DNA of 64,000 nucleotides from Leptospira sp. (GTDB lineage Bacteria; Spirochaetota; Leptospiria; Leptospirales; Leptospiraceae). Position 1 is the first letter of the stretch; every line of letters begins with the position of its first letter. Shown here piece by piece: positions 10,205 to 19,414 of this stretch. Under the pieces are notes generated by a model. The model was not told the origin of the DNA. It did not search any database and worked only from the letters and a program-made list of their open reading frames with translations. Both the position numbers and the translations under genes were made by a program. The stretch is taken from assembly GCA_016742255.1 (NCBI GenBank), contig JACVCB010000007.1:90965-154964 (forward strand). Direction: 5' to 3'.

Positions 10205-12736
10205 ATGACCGAACAAAACGGCCAAGAAAACGAATCAAACAAAACCTTAGCACTCAATTTATCCGGTAGACCAGACGTAGCCGGTGCCTTAAAAGCTGGT
10301 GTCAGGGTCATTCCGGTTGAAATCGAAGACCAAATGAAGGAAGCTTACCTTGATTATGCGATGAGTGTTATCGTAGGTCGAGCTTTACCGGATGTACGTG
10401 ATGGTTTGAAACCAGTACATAGACGTGTCCTTCATGCGATGAATGAAAGGGCATGGCGTTCCGATAGACCTTATGTAAAATCTGCAAAAATTGTCGGGGA
10501 AGTGATTGGTAACTATCACCCACATGGTGACTCCGCTGTTTATGAAACCATGGTCCGTATGGCACAAACATTCTCCATGCGAGAAACATTGATTGATGGT
10601 CAAGGTAACTTTGGATCTGTCGATGGGGACAATGCGGCGGCTTATCGTTATACTGAAGCACGACTTACTAAACTTGCGGAAGAACTTCTCAAAGACATCG
10701 AAAAAAATACCGTTAGTTTTTCACCTAACTTCGATGATACGAGACAACAACCAGACGTATTACCAGCTAACTTTCCTAATATTTTAGTCAATGGCTCAAC
10801 AGGGATTGCTGTGGGGATGGCAACCAATATCCCACCACATAACCTGAAAGAAGCGGTCAACGCAGTCATTGCGATGATTCAAAATCCGGATATCACTCTA
10901 CCTGAGCTCATGAAGATTTTACCGGGCCCTGATTTCCCTACAGGTGGTATCATCATCGGTGGAGAAGGTTTGTACCAAGCCTATGCGACAGGAAAAGGGT
11001 CGATTCGAATTCGCTCCAAAGTGGAGATCATTGAAAATAACAAAGGACGCGAAATCATCGTCATTCATGAAATTCCTTATCAGGTAAACAAGAAGAACCT
11101 TCTTGAAAAAATCGGTGATCTAGTGAATGAAAAACTGATCGAAGGGATTTCTGAAATTTTAGACCTTTCTGATCGAAAGGGAATTCGTGTAGAAATACAT
11201 GTTAAAAAAGACGCAAACGCACAAGTAATCCTAAACCAATTGTTCAAGTTAACACAACTACAAGTAAGTTATGGAATCACGATGCTTGCGATTTTGGACA
11301 ATCGTCCCAAAATTTTCTCGTTAAAAGAAATTCTAAAATCATATGCAGAGCACAGGCGTGAAGTTGTTGTTAGACGAACTGAATTTGATTTAGATAAAGC
11401 ACAAAAAAGAGCTCACATCTTAGAAGGACTCAGGATTGCTTTAGAGAATATAGATGAAGTAATCCGTATCATTCGTGCTTCAAAGGATGTAAAAGAAGCA
11501 CAAAGTTCCCTCATGTCTACGTTTGCTTTATCAGAATTACAAGCGGATGCGATTTTAGAGATGCGTCTGCAAAGACTAACATCATTAGAAGTTCAAAAAA
11601 TCATTGATGAATTAGAACAAGTGAGACTCCTCATTGCAGATCTAGAAGACATTTTGGCAAAACCAGAACGAGTAAAATCAATCATATGTGATGAACTTGG
11701 AAAAGTATCTCAATCCTTTGGGAATACGCGCTCTACAGAAATCAGTTTAGAGTCTTTGGAATCTTCTACATTTAATGCAGAAGATTTGATTGCAGATGAA
11801 GAAGTGGTTGTCCAACTTTCTGAAGATATGTTCATCAAACGCCTTCCAATGGATACCTTCCGCCGTCAAAAACGTGGTGGAAAGGGAGTACAAGGAATCT
11901 CAACTAAAAGAGAAGACTTTGTTAAAAAACTAAGTAGTGCGATGACTCATGATAACTTGATGTTATTTTCCAATAAGGGAAGAGCCTTCTTACTCAAAGT
12001 TTATGAATTGCCGATCGGTTCAAAAGAAGCACGTGGAAAATCATTAAAGGCTGTGATCAACCTCAATGATGATGAAACAATTACTTCGTTATTTACCTTC
12101 AGAAACTTTGATGACTCGTATCTTCTTATGGTCACCAAAGAAGGATTTGTGAAAAAAATTCAATTGGATGAATTCACAAATACCAAAAAATCAGGAATCA
12201 TTGCTATTGGACTTCGAGATGGTGACGAACTCATTGATGTGATTGCCAATCCAAATAACTACGATGTGTTTATCGGTAGTAAAAATGGACTCGCAATTCG
12301 AATGAATTTAAATGAACTCCGTTCCCAAGGTCGAACTGCATCAGGTGTCACAGCTATGAAGTTGGAAGAGGATGATGCCATTGCAGGTATTACAAAAGTA
12401 GAACCTAATACTCATTTATTCTGTATTTCAGAAAATGGATTTGGTAAACGAACTGACTTTGAAGAATTTTCTACCAAAGGTCGCGGTGGAAAAGGTATGA
12501 CTTACCTCAAAATTGGCGAAAAAAATGGAAGAGCTGTTGGTATCTCTTCCGTGAAAGAAGAAGATGAATTACTTGTGATCACACAATCGGGTATGGCAAT
12601 TCGAGTCGAAGTGAAAACAATTTCCATGGTAGGTAGATCTGCTATGGGAGTGAAAGTTGTAAATACAAAGGATGAAGATTTTGTAAAAGACTTTGCCGTT
12701 GTTCGAGAAACGGATTCGGAACAAGCGGAATCGTAA
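10205..12736 (+). CDS. gyrA: DNA gyrase subunit A
   Basis: GyrA is the cleavage and DNA-wrapping subunit of gyrase, 843 residues. The catalytic tyrosine is Y149 in AAYRYTEARL. The quinolone-determining region is visible just upstream as the HPHGDSAVYETMVRMAQ motif, with the normal Ser position. The C-terminal domain has six-bladed-pinwheel repeats and the GyrA box RRGGKGVQGI (QKRGGKG here). The N-terminal stretch before the catalytic core is about 27 residues longer than in E. coli. An AGGAAA ribosome site precedes the ATG. The gene is cotranscribed with gyrB. Confidence 0.97.
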   Translation: MTEQNGQENESNKTLALNLSGRPDVAGALKAGVRVIPVEIEDQMKEAYLDYAMSVIVGRALPDVRDGLKPVHRRVLHAMNERAWRSDRPYVKSAKIVGEVIGNYHPHGDSAVYETMVRMAQTFSMRETLIDGQGNFGSVDGDNAAAYRYTEARLTKLAEELLKDIEKNTVSFSPNFDDTRQQPDVLPANFPNILVNGSTGIAVGMATNIPPHNLKEAVNAVIAMIQNPDITLPELMKILPGPDFPTGGIIIGGEGLYQAYATGKGSIRIRSKVEIIENNKGREIIVIHEIPYQVNKKNLLEKIGDLVNEKLIEGISEILDLSDRKGIRVEIHVKKDANAQVILNQLFKLTQLQVSYGITMLAILDNRPKIFSLKEILKSYAEHRREVVVRRTEFDLDKAQKRAHILEGLRIALENIDEVIRIIRASKDVKEAQSSLMSTFALSELQADAILEMRLQRLTSLEVQKIIDELEQVRLLIADLEDILAKPERVKSIICDELGKVSQSFGNTRSTEISLESLESSTFNAEDLIADEEVVVQLSEDMFIKRLPMDTFRRQKRGGKGVQGISTKREDFVKKLSSAMTHDNLMLFSNKGRAFLLKVYELPIGSKEARGKSLKAVINLNDDETITSLFTFRNFDDSYLLMVTKEGFVKKIQLDEFTNTKKSGIIAIGLRDGDELIDVIANPNNYDVFIGSKNGLAIRMNLNELRSQGRTASGVTAMKLEEDDAIAGITKVEPNTHLFCISENGFGKRTDFEEFSTKGRGGKGMTYLKIGEKNGRAVGISSVKEEDELLVITQSGMAIRVEVKTISMVGRSAMGVKVVNTKDEDFVKDFAVVRETDSEQAES

Positions 12737-12751
12737 TTAGGAATTTGTAAT

Positions 12752-13765
12752 ATGGTAAGGATTGGAAATGTAACTATCAAAGGTGATGTAGCTTTATCAC
12801 CAATGGCTGGCATTTCCGATAGCCCTTACCGCCAAATTACAAGAAGGTTTGGTTCTGCATTTTCTTATACCGAGTTTGTATCAACAGAACAAATTAAAAT
12901 CGGAAATGTAAAGTCTTTGGATATGTTTCGATACCAAGAAATGGAAAGGCCACTTGTTTTCCAAATTTTTGGTTCTGATTTAGATACAGTTGTAAATGCT
13001 TCTGAAATTGCAGCAGAACGAAAACCGGATATCATCGATTTGAACATGGGATGTTCTGTGGCGAAAGTATCTCATAATGGATCTGGTGCAGGTCTTTTAA
13101 AAAATGTTCGTTTGGCGGGTGCTATGATCGAAGGGATTCGAAATAGAACCGGTCTTCCTGTGACTGCTAAAATTCGATTGGGATGGGATTCTAATTCTTT
13201 AAATTATCTAGAAACAGTCAAAGTATTAGAAGGTTCTGGAGTTTCTGCAATCTCTGTACATGGAAGGACAAAGGCCATGGCATATACTGGTTTTGCAGAT
13301 TGGAATGCAATTGGTGAAATCAAATCACGTGCCAAAGTACCAATTTATGGGAATGGTGATGTGAAAACGTATGCGGAAGCGATTGAAAAAAAGAAACAAT
13401 TTGGTGTGGATTTGGTTCTCATCGGTAGAAAGGCAATTGGTAATCCTTGGGTTTTTGGCAATCTTCCAAAACTATTGGTTCCATGGATCGAAATTCAATC
13501 AGTGATCCTTGAACACCTCGATTTGATGTTGGACTTTTATCCATCAAATGATGATTATGCGTTAATTTTATTTAGAAAACATTTTATAAAATATATAGAA
13601 AATACAGGATTCCCGGAAGATACAAAGAGAGAACTGCTAACAGTTACTTCTGTGGATGAATTTAAAGATAGATTAGAATCCGTTCAAATGGATGCTAAAA
13701 TTTTGGAAACAAGCGAAATCAAAAACGAGAATATAAACTGTGAAACGTTTGTAAGTCTTGTATAA
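12752..13765 (+). CDS. dus: tRNA-dihydrouridine synthase (DusB-like)
   Basis: Dus enzymes reduce uridines in the tRNA D-loop using FMN. The 337-residue protein has the N-terminal LSPMAGISDSPYRQITRRFG flavin motif. The catalytic cysteine lies in NMGCSVAKVSHNGSGAGLL (about residue 100). SVHGRTK and GNGDVKTYAEA, with LIGRKAIGNPWVFGN, form the rest of the FMN site. This is a DusB-type pattern, but which uridine it modifies cannot be told from sequence. It follows gyrA by 15 bases with an AGGAATTT ribosome site. Confidence 0.92.
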   Translation: MVRIGNVTIKGDVALSPMAGISDSPYRQITRRFGSAFSYTEFVSTEQIKIGNVKSLDMFRYQEMERPLVFQIFGSDLDTVVNASEIAAERKPDIIDLNMGCSVAKVSHNGSGAGLLKNVRLAGAMIEGIRNRTGLPVTAKIRLGWDSNSLNYLETVKVLEGSGVSAISVHGRTKAMAYTGFADWNAIGEIKSRAKVPIYGNGDVKTYAEAIEKKKQFGVDLVLIGRKAIGNPWVFGNLPKLLVPWIEIQSVILEHLDLMLDFYPSNDDYALILFRKHFIKYIENTGFPEDTKRELLTVTSVDEFKDRLESVQMDAKILETSEIKNENINCETFVSLV

Positions 13766-13775
13766 GGAACCTGAA

Positions 13776-14159
13776 ATGGCAGATTCAAAACAATCGATAT
13801 TCTCCGATAGTTATAGTAAATATGGCGGAGCAAAACAAAAAAGAAAAGATGCTCGAGTGAAACTAGATGTTCCATGTACCGTTGAGTTAGTAAAAACAAA
13901 GTCGGGCCCAGTGTCTGGACACCTTTCTGATTTGGGAACAGGTGGACTTGCTTTCCAAACAACAGCAATCTTTTATGAAGGTGACCAAGTCAAAATTCAA
14001 TTTTCACTCAACCAAAACCCATTAGAAATTTTAGGTACTGTTCATAGAACCGCAGGGAAAACAACATCAGTCATCTTTAAACCACTTGCAGCTTCAGAAC
14101 ACAAGGTAGTACAAGAGTTTATACATAAACATTACTTCGATCCAAAAGTGAAAAAGTAA
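13776..14159 (+). CDS. PilZ domain protein
   Basis: This 127-residue single-domain protein has the PilZ cyclic-di-GMP motif: RKDAR (R23-R27 fits RxxxR) followed about 30 residues later by SDLGTGGLAF, which fits the second motif D/NxSxxG with Gly in place of Ser. That substitution could weaken nucleotide binding. The ATG at 13776 is chosen because TAAGGA lies just upstream and it avoids overlapping dus; an ATG at 13758 is possible. It ends 80 bases before a terminator. The window also has an EAL-type protein at 52868, so a cyclic-di-GMP link is plausible but not shown. Confidence 0.82.
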   Translation: MADSKQSIFSDSYSKYGGAKQKRKDARVKLDVPCTVELVKTKSGPVSGHLSDLGTGGLAFQTTAIFYEGDQVKIQFSLNQNPLEILGTVHRTAGKTTSVIFKPLAASEHKVVQEFIHKHYFDPKVKK

Positions 14160-14238
14160 AATAGAAACTTTTTCTATCGGCTAGTCTATCTAGTCTCTTT
14201 TCGAAAGTATCAATATTGATCAGATGATCAGAGCAAAA

Positions 14239-14266
14239 AAAAAGCCTCCTTTACGGGAGGCTTTTT
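14239..14266. terminator. Bidirectional intrinsic terminator
   Basis: A perfect GC-rich stem GCCTCC/GGAGGC (14244-14249 and 14256-14261) is flanked by an A-run on the left and a T-run on the right, so it can terminate both the gyrA-dus-PilZ direction and lipL21 on the minus strand. Confidence 0.9.
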
Positions 14267-14289
14267 CGTAACAAAGCGCTATTGTCAGA

Positions 14290-14871
14290 TTACTGAGCAG
14301 CAGTTGCTTTTGCTTCGAGAGCTTTTTGTCCACCTGCATATCTGAGGTAACCAACACACTGACATTCTTCCCAAGTCTCAGGCTCACCTACGTTTGCGCA
14401 GATTCCTGTTTCATTGTTTAGAGAGCAGCAGTCATAAACTCCAACACCTTTGATAATACCTTTTGATTCAGATACGATTACAGAACCAGTAGATTGACCA
14501 TCGGACACACCAGAAGCTTGTTCTAAGTATTCACCTAAGATTTTTTTCAAACCATCACCAGCAACTTGTAAACGAGCTGCTTCACGGCAAGTGGATTGTT
14601 TCATCGCTACTGAATTAGCTTTGATTGCTTTGTCAGATGCACGTGCAGAAAATTTCATGTAAAGATAATCGAACTCTTTTTCTTTTCCTTTGCAGTACTC
14701 AGCAGGGCTTTGACCACGTTTTGCAGCCGCAGCGTCTGGGGCACAAGCCCAACCTTCAAAAATCCAACCATTTTTACCTACGGTCGTAGCGTCTCTTCTG
14801 CCTCCATCATTGGATCCGCAAGATACAACAAATGCGATTAGAGAGGCACATACGATAAGTGATTTCTTCAT
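14290..14871 (-). CDS. lipL21: Surface lipoprotein LipL21-like
   Basis: A 193-residue lipoprotein with a signal peptide and lipid-modified Cys18 in the spirochaetal lipobox VVSC. The mature N-terminus has DATTVGKNGWIFEGWAC, which matches what I recall of LipL21, an abundant outer-membrane lipoprotein of Leptospira reported to bind peptidoglycan. Gene order near the origin also fits the lipL21 locus. The mature protein is cysteine-rich, with a CCSLNNETGIC cluster and CQC near the end, suggesting disulphides or metal binding. A strong AAAGGAG ribosome site (14882-14888) and a TTGACA -35 candidate upstream agree with high expression. The gene symbol rests on recall, not a search. Confidence 0.78.
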   Translation of the reverse strand: MKKSLIVCASLIAFVVSCGSNDGGRRDATTVGKNGWIFEGWACAPDAAAAKRGQSPAEYCKGKEKEFDYLYMKFSARASDKAIKANSVAMKQSTCREAARLQVAGDGLKKILGEYLEQASGVSDGQSTGSVIVSESKGIIKGVGVYDCCSLNNETGICANVGEPETWEECQCVGYLRYAGGQKALEAKATAAQ

Positions 14872-14881
14872 AAAGAATCTA

Positions 14882-14924
14882 CTCCTTTTCCGAAGAATTT
14901 GATCTGATTCATAACACTTGTCAA
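14882..14924 (-). promoter_or_regulatory. lipL21 ribosome site and candidate -35
   Basis: On the minus strand AAGGAG (14887-14882) lies ten bases before the lipL21 ATG. A consensus TTGACA sits at 14924-14919. The -10 is not clear at normal spacing, with only CAAATT-like words. Confidence 0.5.
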
Positions 14925-15000
14925 TCTTTTATCAAAGAAAACGAATCTCACTTGTAGGATAAAGATTTACATTTTCTCACAATAGACCAATTCTAATTTT

Positions 15001-16578
15001 ATGTCTCGATTCCTATCTTTGCATGTTATTGCATCGTTGCTTATTTTTTTTGCGTTCTTCCCTAAAAATGTTTATGCGAAAGAAATTTCTATCCTGCCTG
15101 CTTATATTTCGGGAGAAGTACCACCTGTTCTCGGCTCAAAACGAGAGGCTGGTTTTGAATTGTCCCGTCTTTCGCGACATTATTTAAAACGAAATTTTTT
15201 TACTGAAATCACAGATCCAAAACTAATAGAAAATTATCTGAATGAAACCGAATGGAATGAGGAAGCGGATCTGAAAGATCAGGACTTTAATTCCTATTGT
15301 AACGAATGGGATTCTCATTTTGTTGTCCAGGATCAGATTGACTTTGGAAATCCAATCCTAGTCAAAACGGTCATATTCAATTGTAAAAATTTATCAAAAC
15401 AAATCATCCAATCTAAATTAATTTCGAATTTTGTAATGGCGTATGAAAAACATAACGAAAAAAGTTTTCGATTTTTACCTCCGCGTTATTATGAGAAAAA
15501 AAGTAAAAATCCAATCTATTACGAAATCAATTTATTCATCGATGTCCATTCTTCTTATGCTTATTATAAAAAAGACATAGTCAAAAGTTTGAACTCGATG
15601 TATGACCAAGATGGTTTGTACTTGGGTGTTACATTAGTGAAAAAAGACAAAACCCTCACTATACCTCCTACCAAAGAACATGCTGAAATTAAAAAAATAA
15701 TGGAAGAAACTGGGTGGCAAGGTTCAAACCAATCTGAATCAGTTTTAGGAGCATTACAAAGTTTGAAAGGTAAGTTTTCCACAGGAAAAAAGGAATCTAG
15801 AAAATTGTTCCTTTTACTTTCCTCGAGTGTAAAAGACAAATCGGGTTCTATCATTATGGCACTCAATGATCTTCGTCATATGGAAATCGAACCAATCATC
15901 TTAATTCCAAATCATTCAGATCTTTCTACCATTCGTGAATTACAAAGGATTGGGAAAGCAAGTAATTCCAGAGTCGTTGGCATTACAGACTACCAAAAAA
16001 TTGGAACCCAAGATGGATATGAATACTTATACTTAAATCAATTTAATGTATATTCATCGCAAGAAGAGTTACAATTCCCATTCCAATGGAACCAAAACAA
16101 TATCAAAAAATACGATGCTTCCCTCGTAAGAGCTGCGGTGGATGTAGTTTCACCTTATAATCTTTATTTGGCATATGAAAAAATCAGTGAGAAAAGAGTA
16201 TTGGAAAAGGAAGAAATTAAAACTGATTTAGAATCCATATTAAGAATGGAATCTAACTCTGAGTTGTTAGAAAAGGATAGGTTCCAAACGGTACTTGTTG
16301 AGTCAAAAGGAGAAGCCATTTGGATCCAACTACCTTATGATGTGCAAGTATCTAAGGGAAAGGAATACCTAATCCAAACTACCTTTGTATTGGACCCATT
16401 ATCAACTTGGGGGATTAAAAATGTCCCAGCAGAAACTAACTTGTTAAAAACAAATTATTCTTATCCGAAAACTTTGATGGTCAAACCTTCACAGGCAAAG
16501 AAGTTTTTAGATGTAAATAAAATTAGAGAATTTAATGGATATCTACAAGGAACAGTGAGTGTCATTAAAAAAAGGTAA
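15001..16578 (+). CDS. Exported protein of unknown function
   Basis: The 525-residue protein has a classical signal peptide (about residues 1-26, ending NVYA). I do not recognise the family. The middle region has two alternating hydrophobic strands with polar ends, EINLFIDVHSS and KLFLLLSSSVKDKSG, followed by IEPIILIPNHS; this resembles a degenerate von Willebrand A fold, but the metal-site DxSxS motif is not clearly present. The C-terminal third is beta-rich. No Shine-Dalgarno is obvious. It overlaps the next gene by 20 bases, and such coupling suggests a shared pathway with that P-loop/HTH protein. Localisation is probably periplasmic. Confidence 0.65.
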   Translation: MSRFLSLHVIASLLIFFAFFPKNVYAKEISILPAYISGEVPPVLGSKREAGFELSRLSRHYLKRNFFTEITDPKLIENYLNETEWNEEADLKDQDFNSYCNEWDSHFVVQDQIDFGNPILVKTVIFNCKNLSKQIIQSKLISNFVMAYEKHNEKSFRFLPPRYYEKKSKNPIYYEINLFIDVHSSYAYYKKDIVKSLNSMYDQDGLYLGVTLVKKDKTLTIPPTKEHAEIKKIMEETGWQGSNQSESVLGALQSLKGKFSTGKKESRKLFLLLSSSVKDKSGSIIMALNDLRHMEIEPIILIPNHSDLSTIRELQRIGKASNSRVVGITDYQKIGTQDGYEYLYLNQFNVYSSQEELQFPFQWNQNNIKKYDASLVRAAVDVVSPYNLYLAYEKISEKRVLEKEEIKTDLESILRMESNSELLEKDRFQTVLVESKGEAIWIQLPYDVQVSKGKEYLIQTTFVLDPLSTWGIKNVPAETNLLKTNYSYPKTLMVKPSQAKKFLDVNKIREFNGYLQGTVSVIKKR

Positions 16579-17446
16579 GGTAAACCTAGAGTGGATAACG
16601 AAAGGTTCTGACATTGAAAAAATCAAAAAACAATGGTTAGAAATTTCGAACTCTACATTGCCTATCTTAATCGTTGGGGACAGAGGAATCGGTAAATCAT
16701 TTTGGATTGAAAGAAGTTTAGAAAAAAGAAATATTCCTGATTCTTCTATTATCTCCTTTGATTTTTCCTATTCGTTTTCATTTGAACAAAACTTAGATAA
16801 AATAAAGTCTTCGAAACAGAACATAACGGTTGTATTAGATTGGTTAACAAAAGCCAAAAAAGAAGAGATTATATTGTTACAACAGTGGTGGAAGGAAGAA
16901 AAATATAACGAAAAATCAAAAGTATATATGTATTGGGAAATTCATTCGGAAGAAATGGAAATCCTAAATCAAAAGAATATATATTCTGATTTTTATGAAC
17001 AGTTTAAATCATTTCGTTTTGAATTACCTAATTTAAAAAAAAGAGTTTCGGAACTACCATTATTCGTTTATGAGTTTCTGTCTGAAGCGAATCAAAGTCT
17101 CAATAAAAAAATTTCAACTTTAGATGAAGATTTTTTTGTCTTTTTCAAAAACAAAATATTTAACCGGAATTATACGGAATTAAAGGATCTCATCTTTGCT
17201 TTGGTTGGATTTTCTTCCGGAAAACAACTCCATTGGAAACAGATTCCACCTCACTTCTTCGAAAATTCATTATCTGATTTGAATATCTTACCTGGCATCA
17301 GTCTGGAGCAATATGAAAAGGAGATCATAAAAGCTAACTTAATTTATACAAAAGGTAACCGAGAAAAGGCAGCGAAACTTTTGGGAATATCAGAGCGTAA
17401 CTTGTATCGAAAATTACATGAATTTCAATTAGAAGATTTATCCTGA
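16559..17446 (+). CDS. P-loop protein with C-terminal Fis-type HTH (sigma-54 activator-like)
   Basis: The 295 residues combine Walker A GDRGIGKS (40-47), a Walker B-like TVVLDWL near residue 90, and a C-terminal Fis-type helix-turn-helix, NREKAAKLLGISERNLYRKL (about residues 268-287). The layout resembles a reduced NtrC-type activator, but no GAFTGA loop (the sigma-54 contact) was found, so it may act without sigma-54. There is no receiver or sensor domain. The GTG start overlaps the end of the exported-protein gene by 20 bases, with AAGGAA upstream. It converges on holA and overlaps it by 22 bases. Target genes are unknown. Confidence 0.7.
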   Translation: MSLKKGKVNLEWITKGSDIEKIKKQWLEISNSTLPILIVGDRGIGKSFWIERSLEKRNIPDSSIISFDFSYSFSFEQNLDKIKSSKQNITVVLDWLTKAKKEEIILLQQWWKEEKYNEKSKVYMYWEIHSEEMEILNQKNIYSDFYEQFKSFRFELPNLKKRVSELPLFVYEFLSEANQSLNKKISTLDEDFFVFFKNKIFNRNYTELKDLIFALVGFSSGKQLHWKQIPPHFFENSLSDLNILPGISLEQYEKEIIKANLIYTKGNREKAAKLLGISERNLYRKLHEFQLEDLS

Positions 17447-18534
17447 AGGATAGAAAACAAATGCATGATTTTTTGAATGAAATAGTTTTTACCTTCTTCA
17501 TCTCTCAAACCTGATTTAAATTTTATATTCATCTCAATCACAATATCATAAAATTGGTCCAATAATTTATCTGTAAAATTGGCAGAGTCTGATACCAATT
17601 GACGCCTTACGAAATTTTTTCTCGCTTCTGAAAAACTAGCAGTTTTTAAAAGTTCATCCATAATAGGAATTGGAACTTCTCCGTTATGCCTTGAACGGAT
17701 CACTTTAATTTTTCGGATCTCATCCAACTTATATGTAAGCCTTGTTAAAAAGTTTAATATTTCAGAATTTTGATCACTGAACTTCGTGAACTCCTTAAAA
17801 AAATCGACCTTCCTTTTTTGAATCAAAGACTCAACTAATACATTGGTATTCAATTCATTTTGACTGAATAACACTGTGTTCACATCATCGAGCGTGAATT
17901 TAGATCGATGTAAGTACTGTTTTAATTTTTTTACACTTTTGATATAAGCGCCAACATTCGCTGGAATTCTATGTATAAATTCTTCGCTTGCGTTTTGTTC
18001 AAAATGAACTTGCTCTTGTTCACAGACTTCTTTAAAAATTTTTGGGTAATCATTTGGGTATAGAATTTTTGTTTTAAAAAAACTCAAAGTTCCCTGGAAC
18101 AAATCGATTAAACTTTTAGGTACATCCTTTCCGTCATAATGGATGAGAGCGTAAATTTCATCGGAAACCGAAGTGATATTTTTTCGAAAACCAGAAGCAA
18201 AGTCTTTCCAATCATTTGTAGTTTTGGCATCCAATATGGGTTTGAAAAGAGCAGTGGCATTTTTGATGATGATTAGTTTTCTTGGGTAAAACATATCGGG
18301 AGTAAAAAGTTCTGCAAATAATTTGGCCTGTTCGCCTGATTCCGATACAATCAAAATGACTTCAAAATCACCCAAAGTTTTTTGCAATGTTTCCCTGTAG
18401 TGTTCCACTATCAGTTCGAACTCGTATGAATCCTCGCCTGCATAAGCAAAGAATTGGGGAATTTGAGCTCCGGGAGTCTTAAATAATTGGAAAAGGGAGT
18501 TATATTCTCTTGCTTGGGATTTTTTTGTTTCCAT
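17425..18534 (-). CDS. holA: DNA polymerase III delta subunit (HolA-like)
   Basis: The 369-residue protein resembles the clamp-loader delta subunit. Evidence is the early FAYAGEDSYEFELIVEHY segment (replacing the usual NxYLL..GxD), a middle VGAYIKSVKKLKQYL region and the LNTNVLVESLIQKRKVDFF stretch, all at the positions where HolA proteins have their conserved helices. With holB at 2925 the window would hold both delta and delta-prime. It is convergent with the P-loop/HTH gene (22-bp overlap). The match is by pattern and length; HolA proteins are poorly conserved, so a profile search is needed to be sure. Confidence 0.65.
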   Translation of the reverse strand: METKKSQAREYNSLFQLFKTPGAQIPQFFAYAGEDSYEFELIVEHYRETLQKTLGDFEVILIVSESGEQAKLFAELFTPDMFYPRKLIIIKNATALFKPILDAKTTNDWKDFASGFRKNITSVSDEIYALIHYDGKDVPKSLIDLFQGTLSFFKTKILYPNDYPKIFKEVCEQEQVHFEQNASEEFIHRIPANVGAYIKSVKKLKQYLHRSKFTLDDVNTVLFSQNELNTNVLVESLIQKRKVDFFKEFTKFSDQNSEILNFLTRLTYKLDEIRKIKVIRSRHNGEVPIPIMDELLKTASFSEARKNFVRRQLVSDSANFTDKLLDQFYDIVIEMNIKFKSGLRDEEGKNYFIQKIMHLFSILQDKSSN

Positions 18535-18585
18535 TTTCTTGAATCTGGTCTAATCTAACAACAGGACTGAGGCGATAATCATACT

Positions 18586-18816
18586 ATGGAAATCTCAAGT
18601 AATGTGGCAAGAGTTTCAGGATTAGGAGAACCGTATATGTATGTTTCTCCTACATACAACACGCAAGCAGTGGAACAAGTGGAAGCGATCCAATCCCGCT
18701 CCTACCAGCCAAAATTTCCAAGTTCCGAAACCAAAAATCAAGCTCAGGAAATCCAATCCACTCCAGAAGCCAAAGCCAGTTACAAACCTGGAAACCTAGT
18801 CAATCTTTACGCTTAA
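18586..18816 (+). CDS. Small hypothetical protein
   Basis: The 76-residue frame starts with an ATG at 18586; only a weak GAGG lies upstream. I do not recognise a family. The sequence is rich in Gln, Ser and Pro, has no signal peptide or membrane segment, and ends with KPGNLVNLYA. It lies in a gap after the divergent holA gene and overlaps the 3' end of maf by 17 bases. Codon use is not unlike its neighbours. It is probably real because the frame fills the gap exactly, but the evidence is thin. Confidence 0.55.
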   Translation: MEISSNVARVSGLGEPYMYVSPTYNTQAVEQVEAIQSRSYQPKFPSSETKNQAQEIQSTPEAKASYKPGNLVNLYA

Positions 18817-19375
18817 ACTCAGCTTCCCACGAATGGATCCAAAGTTCGTGGCGTGCCAAAAAACTGCGAAATGGAAATCCTAACACGTTAAGATAAGATC
18901 CTTTCCACATTTTTACGGGTCCATTTCTATCCTGAATTCCGTAAGAACCAGCTTTATCAAATGGTTTGTAATCTTTAATATAGGTTTCAATTTCCGATTC
19001 TTTCCAATCTTTAAATTGGATTAAGGTCTCTTCGAAAAAAAAATTAGCTCCAGAACTATGCTTAAGAACAGCACCCGAAAAGACGGAATGTTCTTTTCCT
19101 GAAAGGTATTTTAGAATTCGAAAGGCATCCGATTCATCCACTGGTTTGTGGAGAATCTCGTTTTTATAGACAACAATCGTATCACATGCCAAATAAAGAT
19201 TGTTTGGTTCAAATTGGTATCCCAGTTTAGAGTGAACCATTCGTTCTAAATATTGTAGTGGATTTTCGTTTTCATATTGAGATTCATCTATGTGTTCGGG
19301 TTGGATGAGGAATAAAATACCCAAATCAGAGAGGATTTGTTTTCTTCTAGGTGATGCCGATTTTAAAATAAACAA
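18800..19375 (-). CDS. maf: Maf-family nucleoside triphosphate pyrophosphatase
   Basis: Maf proteins hydrolyse non-canonical or excess nucleotides and are linked to septum control. The 191 residues show the N-terminal SASPRR motif (6-12), CDTIV around residue 65, HKPVDESDA, and SYGIQDRNG, the last covering the usual AGxYxIQ motif. The start is a TTG at 19375 with TAAGGA about ten bases upstream. It runs convergently with the small hypothetical gene. The substrate (dTTP/UTP, or 7-methyl-GTP) cannot be assigned from sequence with certainty. Confidence 0.9.
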   Translation of the reverse strand: MFILKSASPRRKQILSDLGILFLIQPEHIDESQYENENPLQYLERMVHSKLGYQFEPNNLYLACDTIVVYKNEILHKPVDESDAFRILKYLSGKEHSVFSGAVLKHSSGANFFFEETLIQFKDWKESEIETYIKDYKPFDKAGSYGIQDRNGPVKMWKGSYLNVLGFPFRSFLARHELWIHSWEAEFKRKD

Positions 19376-19414
19376 TTTCTTGCTATTCCTTATGGGATAT
19401 TGTTTAGTTAGTCC

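Noticed and set aside
14160..14238. Short gap before the terminator containing the repeated word GATCAGA
   Set aside because: GATCAGATGATCAGA is a short direct repeat of a common word, with no clear regulatory position.
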